Below, in pieces: positions 1 through 7,553 of a DNA stretch of 18,994 nt. Location: the NCBI GenBank assembly GCA_946479505.1, contig CAMLGC010000048.1, forward strand, positions 1 to 18,994, in the 5' to 3' direction. The position numbers and the translations under genes were made by a program. How positions within the stretch are numbered: the stretch's first letter is position 1; each line of letters opens with the position of its first letter. Source of the DNA: an uncultured Sphingomonadaceae bacterium (GTDB lineage Bacteria; Pseudomonadota; Alphaproteobacteria; Sphingomonadales; Sphingomonadaceae). Below the pieces are notes generated by a model. That model made no database searches and was not told the DNA's origin. It saw only the letters and a program-made list of their open reading frames with translations.

Positions 1-163
1 CGGCGACATTGCCGACCAGCAGGACCGCATCGAGGATCAGGCCGCGGCGATGCGCGAGCGGCTGACCCAGCAGTTCGCGAGCATGGACGCGCGCGTCGCT
101 GCGTACAAATCGACCCAGAGCTTCCTCCAGTCGCAGATCGACGCCTGGAACAGCCAGGACTGA
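1..163 (+). CDS. fliD: Flagellar filament cap protein FliD, C-terminal end (5' truncated by window)
   Basis: An open frame enters from the left edge (first full codon at base 2) and stops with TGA at 161-163, giving the last 53 residues of a protein. They form an amphipathic helix rich in Gln, Asp and Arg, with a QQFASMDARVAAYKS segment and the ending FLQSQIDAWNSQD. This matches the C-terminal coiled coil of FliD (typically QF..MD......S...L..Q). FliD is the pentameric cap at the tip of the flagellar filament that helps flagellin fold into place; its terminal helices form the leg region. fliS starts 5 bases after the stop, the usual fliD-fliS order, and this supports the call. Only the tail is visible, so the body of the protein cannot be assessed. 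Confidence 0.8.
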   Translation, partial: GDIADQQDRIEDQAAAMRERLTQQFASMDARVAAYKSTQSFLQSQIDAWNSQD

Positions 164-167
164 TCCG

Positions 168-569
168 GTGGGCGTCTATGCCAGCTTGATCGGGCGCGAC
201 CCCGAGGCGACCTATCGTCAGATCGACGCCGTCGGTCGCACCGGCGAGGCCGATCCGCACCAGCTCGTGCAGTTGCTCTACGAGGAGTTGATCCGCGCTC
301 TTCGCGTCGTCGCCTGGGCCGCCGAGCACCGCCAGCTCCGCGTGCGCAGCGAGAAGGCGACGCGCGCGATCGCGATCCTGTTCGCGCTCGAATCGGGGCT
401 CGATTTCGAGCGCGGCGGTGAGGTCTCGACGACGCTCGCACGACTATACCAGGGCGCGCGCCAGACGGTCATCAACGCGAGTCTGGGACACGATCCGGGG
501 CCGTTCCTGGAGGTGGCCGACAGCCTCGAGGAAATCGCCGAGGCGTGGCGGCAGGTACGGGCTGGGTGA
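168..569 (+). CDS. fliS: Flagellar export chaperone FliS
   Basis: The product is 133 aa, the normal FliS length. FliS is a cytosolic helical-bundle chaperone that binds the C terminus of flagellin and prevents early polymerisation before export. Family landmarks are present: an N-terminal YASLIG segment, the DPHQLVQLLYEELIRAL helix (residues about 36-50), the AIAILFALESGLDFERGGE segment (about 67-85), an LARLY motif, and a terminal EIAEAWRQVR helix. The start is GTG at 168, with an AGGA at 156-159 eight bases upstream, inside the end of fliD. The ATG at 178 is out of frame. Only 4 bases separate the fliD stop from this start, so the two are co-transcribed. A palindromic repeat begins 13 bases after the stop. 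Confidence 0.93.
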   Translation: MGVYASLIGRDPEATYRQIDAVGRTGEADPHQLVQLLYEELIRALRVVAWAAEHRQLRVRSEKATRAIAILFALESGLDFERGGEVSTTLARLYQGARQTVINASLGHDPGPFLEVADSLEEIAEAWRQVRAG

Positions 570-582
570 TTCCCGTTTCATT

Positions 583-701
583 CCTCCCCTGTAAGGGGAG
601 GTGGCAGCACGAAGTGCTGACGGAGGGGTGTAACCATTAGCGAAGACACCCCTCCACCACGCCGCTAACGCGGCGCGGTCCCTCTCCCCTTACAGGGGAG
701 G
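583..701. repeat. 119-bp intergenic palindromic repeat element (sphingomonad type)
   Basis: The ends are 18-bp perfect inverted repeats: 583-600 is the reverse complement of 684-701. Each end is itself a hairpin (arms 583-590 and 594-601; arms 684-690 and 694-700). Inside, 622-631 pairs with 646-655 (GGAGGGGTGT/ACACCCCTCC), and there are two further small hairpins, 605-610 with 614-619 and 660-665 with 670-675. The whole block can fold into one long structure. It exactly fills the gap between the convergent fliS and oxidoreductase genes, ending one base before the latter's stop codon. From memory, elements of this sequence are scattered through sphingomonad genomes. It could end transcription from both sides, although there is no clear T-run. 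Confidence 0.8.
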
Positions 702-702
702 A

Positions 703-2268
703 TTACCGCCCCTTCAAGATCGCCCGCGCGGCATTGCGGCCGGGCCGCCCGCTCACGCCGCCGCCCGGATGCGCGCCCGAGCCGCACAACCAGAGACCGT
801 CGAGCGGCATCTTGTAGCCGGCAATCCCCAGCATCGGCCGCGCCGACCAGAGCTGATCGAGCGACATGCGGCCGTGGAAAATGTCCCCGCCGACAAGCCC
901 GAAGCGCGCCTCCAGATCGGTCGGTGACAGCGCCACCTGCCCGACGATCAGCTTGCGGAACCCCGGCGCGGCGCCTTCGACCGTGTCGAGGATCGTCTCG
1001 ACCGCCGGGTCGCGGTGCGCATCCCACCCGCCTTCGATCTCGGGTGCGAATTGCTGGCAGAACAGGCTGGCGACATGGCAGCCCGGCGGCGCGAGGCTGT
1101 CGTCGACGAGGCTCGGAATCAGCATCTCGACGATCGGGCGCTTCGACCAGCCGTGCGCCTTCGCATCGGTGAAGGCGCGGTCCATGTAATCGAGCGAGGG
1201 CGCGAGGATGATGCCGCTTTTGAGATGATCGCCCGGCTCGGGCAGCGCCGAAAAGCGCGGCAGGCCCGAAAGCGCGACGTTCATCCGGAAGGTGCCCGAA
1301 CCGTTGGCATGGCGACCCATCCGCGCCCGCAGCCCGGCATCGAGCAATTCGGGCGCGACCATGTCGAGCAGCAGCGTTTTCGGGTGGACGTTCGAGACCA
1401 ACGTCTTCGCCGCGATGCGGCTGCCGTCGGCAAGCTCGACGCCCTCGGCACGCTTGCCCTCCGCGAGCACGCGCGCGACCGGCGCATCGGTGCGGATGGT
1501 GACGCCTGCGCCCTCGCACGCGCGCGCCATCGCTTGCGTCACTGCGCCCATTCCGCCGATCGCATGGCCCCATTGGCTCGACTTGCCGTTCACCTCGCCG
1601 AAGACATGGTGGAGCAGCACATAGGCGCTGCCCGGCGTATCGGGGCTGGCATAATTGCCGACCACCGCGTCGAACCCGAACACCGCCTTGACCGGATCGC
1701 TTTCGAAGAAGCCGTCGAGCACCTCGCGCGCCGATCGGGTGAACAGGTCGAGCGCGTCGCGCTTGGCCTCGATCGGCAGCCGCAGCAGCCGCCACGCCTG
1801 ATCGACCGCGCGCGTTACGTCGCCCAAACCGCCGCCGACATTGGGCGGCGCGCGATCGGCGAGCATCCGAAGCACCCGCGCCACCGCATCGAGGCGGCGC
1901 CCGTACTCGGACAACGCCACGGCATCGGCCTCGGAAAAGCGCGCGACCGCCGCACGGCTCTGGTCGCCGCCCATCAGCAGGTAGCGGCCGTCCTCGGTCG
2001 GCAGGAAGTTCGAATAGGGCCGCTCGACCACGCGCAGCCCGTGTGCGGCGAGATTCATGTCGGCGATGATGCGCGGATCGAGCAGCCCGAGCGTGTAGCT
2101 TGCGGTCGAGTTGCGGAAGCCCGGTGCAAATTCCTCGGTGACCGCCGCGCCTCCGACAATGCCGCGCCGTTCGAGCACGAGCACGCGCTTGCCGCCGCGC
2201 GCCAGATACCACGCGCAAACGAGCCCGTTATGCCCGCCCCCGATCACAATCGCGTCATAGTTGCCCAT
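703..2268 (-). CDS. PYROXD2-like / phytoene-desaturase-superfamily FAD-dependent oxidoreductase
   Basis: The product is 521 aa when started at ATG 2268. An FAD-binding Rossmann motif stands at the N terminus (YDAIVIGGGHNGLVCAWYLA), followed by VLERRGIVGGAAVTEE and a GFRNSTASY segment. The C terminus carries the second FAD-contact motif (LWLCGSGAHPGGGVSG...GRNAARAIL). This arrangement matches the PYROXD2 branch of the phytoene desaturase/amine oxidase superfamily rather than true CrtI. The substrate is unknown, and no carotenoid genes are nearby. I chose ATG 2268 because AGGT lies 6 bases upstream and the Rossmann fold starts right after it; an in-frame GTG at 2283 would add 5 residues but has no visible ribosome site. 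The gene is convergent with fliS and divergent from the response regulator at 2393. Confidence 0.85.
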   Translation of the reverse strand: MGNYDAIVIGGGHNGLVCAWYLARGGKRVLVLERRGIVGGAAVTEEFAPGFRNSTASYTLGLLDPRIIADMNLAAHGLRVVERPYSNFLPTEDGRYLLMGGDQSRAAVARFSEADAVALSEYGRRLDAVARVLRMLADRAPPNVGGGLGDVTRAVDQAWRLLRLPIEAKRDALDLFTRSAREVLDGFFESDPVKAVFGFDAVVGNYASPDTPGSAYVLLHHVFGEVNGKSSQWGHAIGGMGAVTQAMARACEGAGVTIRTDAPVARVLAEGKRAEGVELADGSRIAAKTLVSNVHPKTLLLDMVAPELLDAGLRARMGRHANGSGTFRMNVALSGLPRFSALPEPGDHLKSGIILAPSLDYMDRAFTDAKAHGWSKRPIVEMLIPSLVDDSLAPPGCHVASLFCQQFAPEIEGGWDAHRDPAVETILDTVEGAAPGFRKLIVGQVALSPTDLEARFGLVGGDIFHGRMSLDQLWSARPMLGIAGYKMPLDGLWLCGSGAHPGGGVSGRPGRNAARAILKGR

Positions 2269-2392
2269 CCGGGTACCTGACACGGTCGCGCGATCTGCGG
2301 CAAGTCTCGGCCCTCGCTATGGTTGCCCGCCGGTTTACGGAATCGTGACGATGCCGTTCTATTCTCCTGCTCGGGAAAAGGGACTCGGCGGG

Positions 2393-2986
2393 ATGGACCA
2401 GTTCGACGACTTGGATGCGGCATGCACGCGCCAGCGCCCGGTGCGCACCGTGCTCGCGGTCGATGACAGCCGGGCGACGCTCGAGCTCGTCGGCGAGCAA
2501 TTGTCGCGCCGGGGATTCCTCGTCGTGCAATGCGCCGACGGCGGCGAGGCGCTGGACCTGATCGCCGCGCGCGGCTTCGACCTCGTGCTGCTCGACATGG
2601 TGATGCCGGGGTTGACCGGGTTGCACGTGCTCGCCGAAATCCGATCGAGCCGCGAAACCACCGATCTGCCGGTCATCATGGTGACGGGGCAGGACGACAG
2701 TGCGGCCGCGGTCGAGGCGCTTGCCGCCGGTGCCGACGACCATCTCGCCAAGCCCGTTGCGTTCGACCTTCTCGCCGCGCGGATCGATCGGACGATCGAA
2801 CGCGCCCAGCGCATCACCGAACTGAAACGCTCGAACGCGATGCTCGACGCGCGCGTGGCGACGCGTGCGATCGAATTGGGCGAAACGCGCGACGAATGCC
2901 GCCGGCTCGCCGCCTCGGTCGCCGCCTTGAACGATCAGCTCGCGCAGATCAGCGCCGGAACCAGTGCCGCCGCAGGAAATAGATGA
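2393..2986 (+). CDS. Single-receiver-domain response regulator with C-terminal coiled coil
   Basis: The product is 197 aa from ATG 2393. Residues about 18-135 form a receiver domain with the acidic pocket (VDDS, Asp24/Asp25), the phospho-acceptor Asp68 in LVLLDMVMPG, the switch Thr98 in IMVTG and Lys120 in LAKP, all intact. After it comes about 60 residues of charged helix (IERAQRITELKRSNAMLD...) that looks like a coiled coil. There is no DNA-binding, GGDEF or HD domain, so it probably acts by protein contact. I chose the start at 2393 because AAAGGGA lies about 10 bases upstream and the receiver domain begins soon after; the frame is open back to 2261, but that part would overlap the divergent oxidoreductase gene. 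The 3' end overlaps the convergent transporter gene by 38 bases. No partner kinase is adjacent. Confidence 0.8.
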   Translation: MDQFDDLDAACTRQRPVRTVLAVDDSRATLELVGEQLSRRGFLVVQCADGGEALDLIAARGFDLVLLDMVMPGLTGLHVLAEIRSSRETTDLPVIMVTGQDDSAAAVEALAAGADDHLAKPVAFDLLAARIDRTIERAQRITELKRSNAMLDARVATRAIELGETRDECRRLAASVAALNDQLAQISAGTSAAAGNR

Positions 2987-3902
2987 CCACCCCGGCCGCG
3001 ATCGCTGCGCACACGCCGAAGATCGCGTCGAATGCCCACGGCTCCTCGGCATAGGGCAACCCCTTCACGTTCATCCCGTAGAGGCCGGTGACGAAGGTGA
3101 TCGGCAGGAAGATGAGCGCAACAATCGAGATCAGCAGCGCGCGGCCGTCGATCTGTTCGGCGCGCAGATCGGTGAGCGCCTCGTGCATCAGCGCGGCGCG
3201 CTCGCGGATGCTCTCCAGTTCCTCGGCCATCCGCGCCGCGCGGTCTGCGGCTGCGGAGAGGTGGAGTCGGTCGTCCTCGTGCAGCCAGTCGACGGGGAGC
3301 GCGGCGAGCTTCTCCAGTGCGGCGCGCTGAGGCGCGAGAAACCGGCGATAGCGGATCGCCTGCGCGCGCACATGCGTCACCGTCCGCCGCAATTCGAAGA
3401 CGCGATTGGCGTCGAGCCCCGCCTCGCAATCGTCGAGATGATCTCCCAGATCGGCGACGTCGGGGTCGAGCTCCTCGGTGATCGCGGCGGCGAATTCGGC
3501 GATGAGGTCGCCCGGATCGCCGACCTCGCCCGCATCGACCGCGGCGATCACCGAATCGAGCGCGGTCAGCGGCTTGCGCATCACCGAAAAGACGTGGCTG
3601 TCGACCGCCCAGATGCGCACCGAGGCGAGGGTGTCGGGCAGCACCACCTTCTCGGCGATCATCCCGCGCAGGTTGAGAAACGCGCCCGCGCCGACGGCAT
3701 CGCAGCGCGGCCGCGTCTCGGTCGCGGTGAGCGCGTCGACCAGATAGTCGGCGAGCCGCGCCTTGTCGCGCAACCACGCCTGGGCTTCGCGGTCATTGGT
3801 CGAAAGGTGAATCCAGACCAGGTCGGCCGCAGCGTCGAGCGCGGCCTCGGCATCGAGCTTTTCGGCATGACCCTGAACGACGCGATAGGCGAATCCGGTC
3901 AT
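2949..3902 (-). CDS. zntB: ZntB-type CorA-family divalent metal transporter
   Basis: The product is 317 aa. The first ~250 residues are a soluble, helix-rich cytoplasmic funnel. Two C-terminal membrane segments follow: ALLISIVALIFLPITFVTGL, then the pore signature YGMN (GMN at 276-278), then a short loop and FGVCAAIAAGVVIYFL with a basic tail. Helix lengths and the NVKGLPYAEEPWAF loop resemble ZntB (a proton-driven zinc transporter) more than CorA, but transported metal and direction cannot be read from sequence. The start is ATG 3902, overlapping the stop of the preceding gene as ATGA (3899-3902), which suggests translational coupling. The frame is open upstream to 4421, but that stretch is antisense-like shadow over the siroheme-type gene. 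This is the last gene of the argH chain. Confidence 0.88.
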   Translation of the reverse strand: MTGFAYRVVQGHAEKLDAEAALDAAADLVWIHLSTNDREAQAWLRDKARLADYLVDALTATETRPRCDAVGAGAFLNLRGMIAEKVVLPDTLASVRIWAVDSHVFSVMRKPLTALDSVIAAVDAGEVGDPGDLIAEFAAAITEELDPDVADLGDHLDDCEAGLDANRVFELRRTVTHVRAQAIRYRRFLAPQRAALEKLAALPVDWLHEDDRLHLSAAADRAARMAEELESIRERAALMHEALTDLRAEQIDGRALLISIVALIFLPITFVTGLYGMNVKGLPYAEEPWAFDAIFGVCAAIAAGVVIYFLRRHWFRR

Positions 3903-4666
3903 GGTCCCTCCAGCACGATCGTGAGCCCGGCTTGTGCCGCAGCGGGCGGCGCGCCGCAAATCCGCACCGCGTCGGCGCGGGCGCGGTCGAGGATGGCGGC
4001 GGGAGCGTCGGGCGCGTGATAGATGCGACCGGCCTGCCCGAGCAGCCGTGCCTCGCGGAGCGTGAGGTCGTCGGCGTCCGGGGAGCCCAGACGGATGGTC
4101 ACGAGCGAGCGAGGGGACGGGGCGTCGTCCTTTCCCAACCAGCGCGCAACGCTCTGCGCATCCGCTGCGATCGGATCGAGCGCACCCCCCGACCGCATCG
4201 CGGCACCCAGCGCCTGCCGGCGCGTATCGCCATCGGGCCACCTCTCCCTCATCACGCCGCGCGCCCCTTCCAGTGCGCGCGCCAGTCCGCCGAGGCTCGC
4301 CGGGAGCAGGGTTTCCAGCCGCTGGCGAAGCGCGGCCGCGAGTCCTGCCGAGGCGCCGCCGGTGCCGATCGCGACCAGCACGGGCGCGCGATCGACGATC
4401 GCGGGCAGCGTGAAATCGCACAGATCGAGCCGATCGACCGCGTTGATGAGGATGCCGCGCGCGCGCAGCCGCTCGACCGCCGCGCGGGCTTCCGCCTCAT
4501 CCTCAATCGCGATAACGGCGAGCCGCGCATCCGGGTGATCCTCGACGATCACCGCGCCCGCACGCTCGAGCAGCCGCCGCTTTGCCTCGGCCGCGGGGCC
4601 CTCCCCGAGCAGGATCGCCGGCCTGCCTGCCAGCCTGACGAATAGCGGCAGGCTGTGGAGGCTCAC
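3899..4666 (-). CDS. Siroheme-synthase-like protein: precorrin-2 dehydrogenase/ferrochelatase domain with a truncated methyltransferase remnant
   Basis: The product is 255 aa. Residues 1-150 align by eye with the N-terminal half of CysG, the NAD-dependent precorrin-2 dehydrogenase and ferrochelatase that makes siroheme: LPLFVRLAGRPAILLGEG (nucleotide-binding strand), NAVD at 75-78 whose Asp matches catalytic Asp104 of CysG, LPAIVDRAPVLVAIGTGGAS, then a helical dimerisation part. Thr102 stands where CysG has Ser128, and the stretch between the first strand and NAVD is about 25 residues shorter than in CysG. Residues 188-238 (LVTIRLGSPDADDLTLREAR...) resemble the start of the CysG uroporphyrinogen methyltransferase domain, which then stops after about 65 residues. 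The start is GTG 4666, overlapping the lysA stop as GTGA. Activity is uncertain. Confidence 0.75.
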   Translation of the reverse strand: MSLHSLPLFVRLAGRPAILLGEGPAAEAKRRLLERAGAVIVEDHPDARLAVIAIEDEAEARAAVERLRARGILINAVDRLDLCDFTLPAIVDRAPVLVAIGTGGASAGLAAALRQRLETLLPASLGGLARALEGARGVMRERWPDGDTRRQALGAAMRSGGALDPIAADAQSVARWLGKDDAPSPRSLVTIRLGSPDADDLTLREARLLGQAGRIYHAPDAPAAILDRARADAVRICGAPPAAAQAGLTIVLEGP

Positions 4667-5925
4667 CGCGCCAGCCACTCGGGCACGCGCTCGGCTGCAA
4701 GGATCGTTTCCGCCGAGATCCGGTCGGCGACCACGGCGTAGCGGTCGCCGTCGACGAGCACCTCGGGCACCAGCGGACGGCTGTTGTAGGTCGAGGCCAT
4801 CGTCGCGCCATAGGCGCCCGCGGTGCGGAAGATCGCCAGGTCGCCCGAGACGACGCGATCGATCTCGCGCCCCATCGCGAAGGTGTCGCCAGTTTCGCAC
4901 ACGGGGCCGGCGATATTGGCGATCATCGTCGCGCCGGTCGGGCGCACCGCCGCGAAATCGTGCCATGCATCGTAGAGCGCAGGCCGCGCGAGGTCGTTCA
5001 TCGCGGCATCGACGATCACATAGGGGTTCACCACACCCGGCTTCACCCAGAGCACGCGCGTCAGGAGCACGCCGGCATTGCCCGCGATCACGCGGCCGGG
5101 CTCGAACATCAGCTCGACGCCCCACCCCTTGGTCGCGCGCGCCACCATCGCGCCATAGTCGGCGGGGCTCGGCAGCACCTCACCCGGCCTGTACGGCACG
5201 CCGAGCCCGCCGCCCAGATCGACGCGGCCGATCGTGTGTCCGCCCGCGCGAAGCTCGCGCACGAGCTCGCCGATCCGCGCATAGGCCGCTTCGAGCGGCG
5301 CGAGATCGCCGAGCTGGCTGCCGATATGGATCGCGACACCCTTGAGATCGAGCCCGTCGAGCCGCGCCAGCCGGTCGAACATCGCCGGCGCCTGGTCGAT
5401 CGGCACGCCGAACTTGTTCTCCTTGCGGCCGGTGGAGATCTTGGCGTGGGTGCCCGCGTCGACATCCGGGTTGACGCGCAGCACCGCGCACGCCGTCATG
5501 CCCCTGGAGGCGGCGATCTCCGCGAGGACGCGGCCTTCCTCCTCGAGCTCGAGGTTGAACTGGCCGATCCCGGCATCGAGCGCGCGGGCGAGCTCGTCGC
5601 GCGTCTTGCCCACGCCCGAAAAGACGATTCCCTCGGCCGGCATCCCCGCAGCCAGCGCGCGCGCCATCTCGCCGCCCGAGACGACGTCGGCGCCATAGCC
5701 CTCGTCGGCGAGCAGCCGCAGCACCGCGACGTTGGGGTTGGCCTTGATCGCATAGGCGAGGTGCACGCGCCCGAGCGGCGCCAGCGCATCGCGGAAGACG
5801 CGGGCATGGCGACGAAAGGTCGCGGCGGAATAGACATAGACGGGCGTCCCCACCTCGTCCGCGATGCGGGCGAGCGGCACCTGCTCGGCGTAGAGTTCGC
5901 CGTCGATCGACTGGAAATGATCCAT
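4663..5925 (-). CDS. lysA: Diaminopimelate decarboxylase
   Basis: The product is 420 aa, full length for LysA, the PLP enzyme that decarboxylates meso-diaminopimelate to L-lysine in the last step of lysine synthesis. The PLP lysine is Lys61 in YAIKAN. Other family marks are His200 in HIGSQ, the glycine-rich phosphate loop GGG at 238-240, EPGR at 275-278, and Cys343-Glu344 in CETGD, the substrate-binding active-site pair contributed across the dimer. Near the end is GAYGATMASTYNSRP. The start ATG 5925 shares one base with the stop of the upstream lipoprotein gene (TGATG). The stop is inside the GTGA start of the siroheme-type gene. The start is at the expected place for the family. Confidence 0.97.
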   Translation of the reverse strand: MDHFQSIDGELYAEQVPLARIADEVGTPVYVYSAATFRRHARVFRDALAPLGRVHLAYAIKANPNVAVLRLLADEGYGADVVSGGEMARALAAGMPAEGIVFSGVGKTRDELARALDAGIGQFNLELEEEGRVLAEIAASRGMTACAVLRVNPDVDAGTHAKISTGRKENKFGVPIDQAPAMFDRLARLDGLDLKGVAIHIGSQLGDLAPLEAAYARIGELVRELRAGGHTIGRVDLGGGLGVPYRPGEVLPSPADYGAMVARATKGWGVELMFEPGRVIAGNAGVLLTRVLWVKPGVVNPYVIVDAAMNDLARPALYDAWHDFAAVRPTGATMIANIAGPVCETGDTFAMGREIDRVVSGDLAIFRTAGAYGATMASTYNSRPLVPEVLVDGDRYAVVADRISAETILAAERVPEWLAR

Positions 5926-6161
5926 CAGCCCTCAGGCGGCAGGTCGAACGGGTCGGGCTCGCGCTCGTGCGAATTCTTGAGCAACTCGTCGTCGCGCTCG
6001 GGGCGCGCCTGCGGCGAGGGCATCAACAGATCCTCCGCGGTCGGCCGCGCCTCGGCGCCATAGGGCGCGACGGGCAGCGGCTGCCCGTTGGGCGGCTTGA
6101 GCGCGGCCGCCGATCCGCATCCGCCGAGCGCGAGCGCCGCCATCACCACGAGCACCTTCAT
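5925..6161 (-). CDS. Small LptM-like lipoprotein upstream of lysA
   Basis: The product is 78 aa. It has a lipoprotein signal, [15 protein letters not shown], with a classic lipobox (Leu12-Gly-Gly-Cys15), then a Pro-rich, charged, probably disordered tail. Small lipoproteins directly before lysA or dapF (YifL/LptM in E. coli, LppL in Pseudomonas) are a known pattern; LptM supports maturation of the LPS translocon LptD-LptE. Here the mature N terminus ([12 protein letters not shown]) only loosely matches the usual CGxKGPLxxPP, so the assignment rests mostly on position, size and lipobox. A strong ribosome site (GAGGAGG) lies just upstream. The start ATG 6161 overlaps the argH stop as ATGA; the stop overlaps the lysA start. 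Confidence 0.78.
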   Translation of the reverse strand: MKVLVVMAALALGGCGSAAALKPPNGQPLPVAPYGAEARPTAEDLLMPSPQARPERDDELLKNSHEREPDPFDLPPEG

Positions 6162-7537
6162 CGCCGTTCCTCCTCGCGCGCGGCCCGCGCCGCAGCGATC
6201 GCCTCGCGCACCCGCGCGGGCGCGGTGCCGCCAAAACTCGTCCGGCTCGCGACCGAGGCATCGACCGACAGAACGTCATACACGCTGCCGTCGATCCGCG
6301 CATCGATCGCGGTGAGCGTGTCGAGCGGCAACTGGTCGAGCCGCACGCCCGCGTCCTCGGCTGCCTTCACCGCGCGCCCGGTGATATGGTGCGCCTCGCG
6401 GAACGGCACGTCGCCCAGGCGCACCAGCCAGTCGGCGAGATCGGTCGCGGTCGAAAAGCCCGCCTCGGCTTGGTCGCGCATCCGGTCGGTCCGGAAGGTG
6501 GCGCTCTCGACCATCCCCGTCATCGCCGCGATCGACAGGCCGAGCAGGTCATGCGCCTCGAACACCGGCGGCTTGTCGTCCTGCATATCCTTTGAATAGG
6601 CGAGCGGCAGGCCCTTCATCGTCATCACCAGCGCCGTCATGCACCCTGCGATTCGCCCCGCATGGCCGCGGACCAGCTCGGCGGCATCGGGATTGCGCTT
6701 CTGCGGCATGATCGACGAGCCGGTCGACCATTGATCGGACAGCGAGACGAAGCCGAAGGGCTGCGAGGCCCAGATGACGAACTCTTCGGCGAGCCGCGAT
6801 AGATGGAGCGCGCATTGGGTCGCCGCCATCATATAATCGAGCGCGAAATCGCGGTCGGAGACCGAATCGAGCGAGTTCCTGGTCGGCGCGTCGAAGCCGA
6901 GCGCGCGCGCGGTCGCCTCGCGGTCGATCGCGAACCCCGTCCCCGCAAGCGCCGCCGATCCCAGCGGGCACTGGTTGAGCCGCACCCGCGCATCGGCGAA
7001 GCGGCTGCGGTCGCGCGCGATGCTCTCGTGATACGCCATCAGGTGATGCCCGAGCGTCACCGGCTGCGCCGACTGGAGGTGCGTGAAACCGGGCATCACG
7101 CTCGCCGCATGTTCGTCGGCGCGTGCGATCAGCGCGTCCTGCAAGGTCCCCAGCGCCGCCTGCACCTCGTCGATTGCGCCGCGCACCCACAGCCGGAAAT
7201 CGGTCGCGACCTGATCGTTGCGCGACCGCGCGGTGTGGAGCCGTCCCGCGACCGGGCCGATCTTGTCGGCAAGCCGCGCCTCGGTCTGCATGTGGATGTC
7301 CTCGAGCGCGAGATCCTCGGCAACGCCGTGCGCTTCATAGTCGGCGGCGACCGCATCGAGACCGTCGCTGATCGCGTTCGCGTCCTCGGCCAAGACGATC
7401 CCCTGCGCTGCCAGCATCGCGACATGCGCCTTGGATCCGGCGATATCCTCGCGCCACAGCCGCTTGTCGAACGGGATCGAGGCGTTTATCTCGCGCATGA
7501 CCGCGGCCGGGCCTTCGGCGAAGCGCCCGCCCCACAT
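6158..7537 (-). CDS. argH: Argininosuccinate lyase
   Basis: The product is 459 aa from ATG 7537, the usual length. ArgH splits argininosuccinate into arginine and fumarate, the last step of arginine synthesis, as a cytosolic homotetramer. It opens [10 protein letters not shown] and carries HTARSRNDQ (101-109), THLQ with His153, and the fumarase/aspartase superfamily signature [12 protein letters not shown] (273-284) holding the catalytic serine loop. The start is not certain: the translated sequence just upstream ([11 protein letters not shown]) resembles residues that precede MWGGRF in other alphaproteobacterial ArgH proteins, and an AAGGAG at 7575-7580 is too far from 7537 but well placed for an ATC at 7567-7565. 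It is the first gene of a five-gene overlapping chain and diverges from the thioredoxin gene. Confidence 0.96.
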   Translation of the reverse strand: MWGGRFAEGPAAVMREINASIPFDKRLWREDIAGSKAHVAMLAAQGIVLAEDANAISDGLDAVAADYEAHGVAEDLALEDIHMQTEARLADKIGPVAGRLHTARSRNDQVATDFRLWVRGAIDEVQAALGTLQDALIARADEHAASVMPGFTHLQSAQPVTLGHHLMAYHESIARDRSRFADARVRLNQCPLGSAALAGTGFAIDREATARALGFDAPTRNSLDSVSDRDFALDYMMAATQCALHLSRLAEEFVIWASQPFGFVSLSDQWSTGSSIMPQKRNPDAAELVRGHAGRIAGCMTALVMTMKGLPLAYSKDMQDDKPPVFEAHDLLGLSIAAMTGMVESATFRTDRMRDQAEAGFSTATDLADWLVRLGDVPFREAHHITGRAVKAAEDAGVRLDQLPLDTLTAIDARIDGSVYDVLSVDASVASRTSFGGTAPARVREAIAAARAAREEERR

Positions 7538-7543
7538 CGCATT

Positions 7544-7547
7544 GGAG
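7544..7547 (+). promoter_or_regulatory. Ribosome binding site that decides a TTG start
   Basis: GGAG lies 6 bases before TTG 7554. The longer frame beginning at ATG 7431 runs antisense through argH and would put the signal peptide in the middle of the protein, so this site fixes the thioredoxin start at TTG 7554. Confidence 0.6.
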
Positions 7548-7553
7548 CCATGC

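Noticed and set aside
583..701. Intrinsic (rho-independent) terminator
   Set aside because: The stems are strong, but no T-run follows either hairpin, and the larger symmetrical structure looks like a dispersed repeat; a terminator role remains only possible.
703..2268. Carotenoid phytoene desaturase (CrtI)
   Set aside because: The superfamily fits, but the GGGHNGL and GGAAVTEE motifs and the C terminus are closer to the PYROXD2 branch, and no other carotenoid gene is present.
1015..2280. 421-codon open frame on the + strand
   Set aside because: It is fully antisense to the PYROXD2-like oxidoreductase, which has clear FAD motifs. The translation is low-complexity Arg/Ala/His-rich with no family features, typical of GC-rich shadow frames.
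3903..4421. 490-aa version of the ZntB-type protein
   Set aside because: The added N-terminal part is Arg-rich shadow sequence over the siroheme-type gene; the family N terminus begins at ATG 3902.
7431..7553. Extension of the thioredoxin protein to an ATG at 7431
   Set aside because: These 41 codons are antisense to argH, and they would place the lipoprotein signal in the interior. TTG 7554 has GGAG at good spacing and starts directly with the signal.
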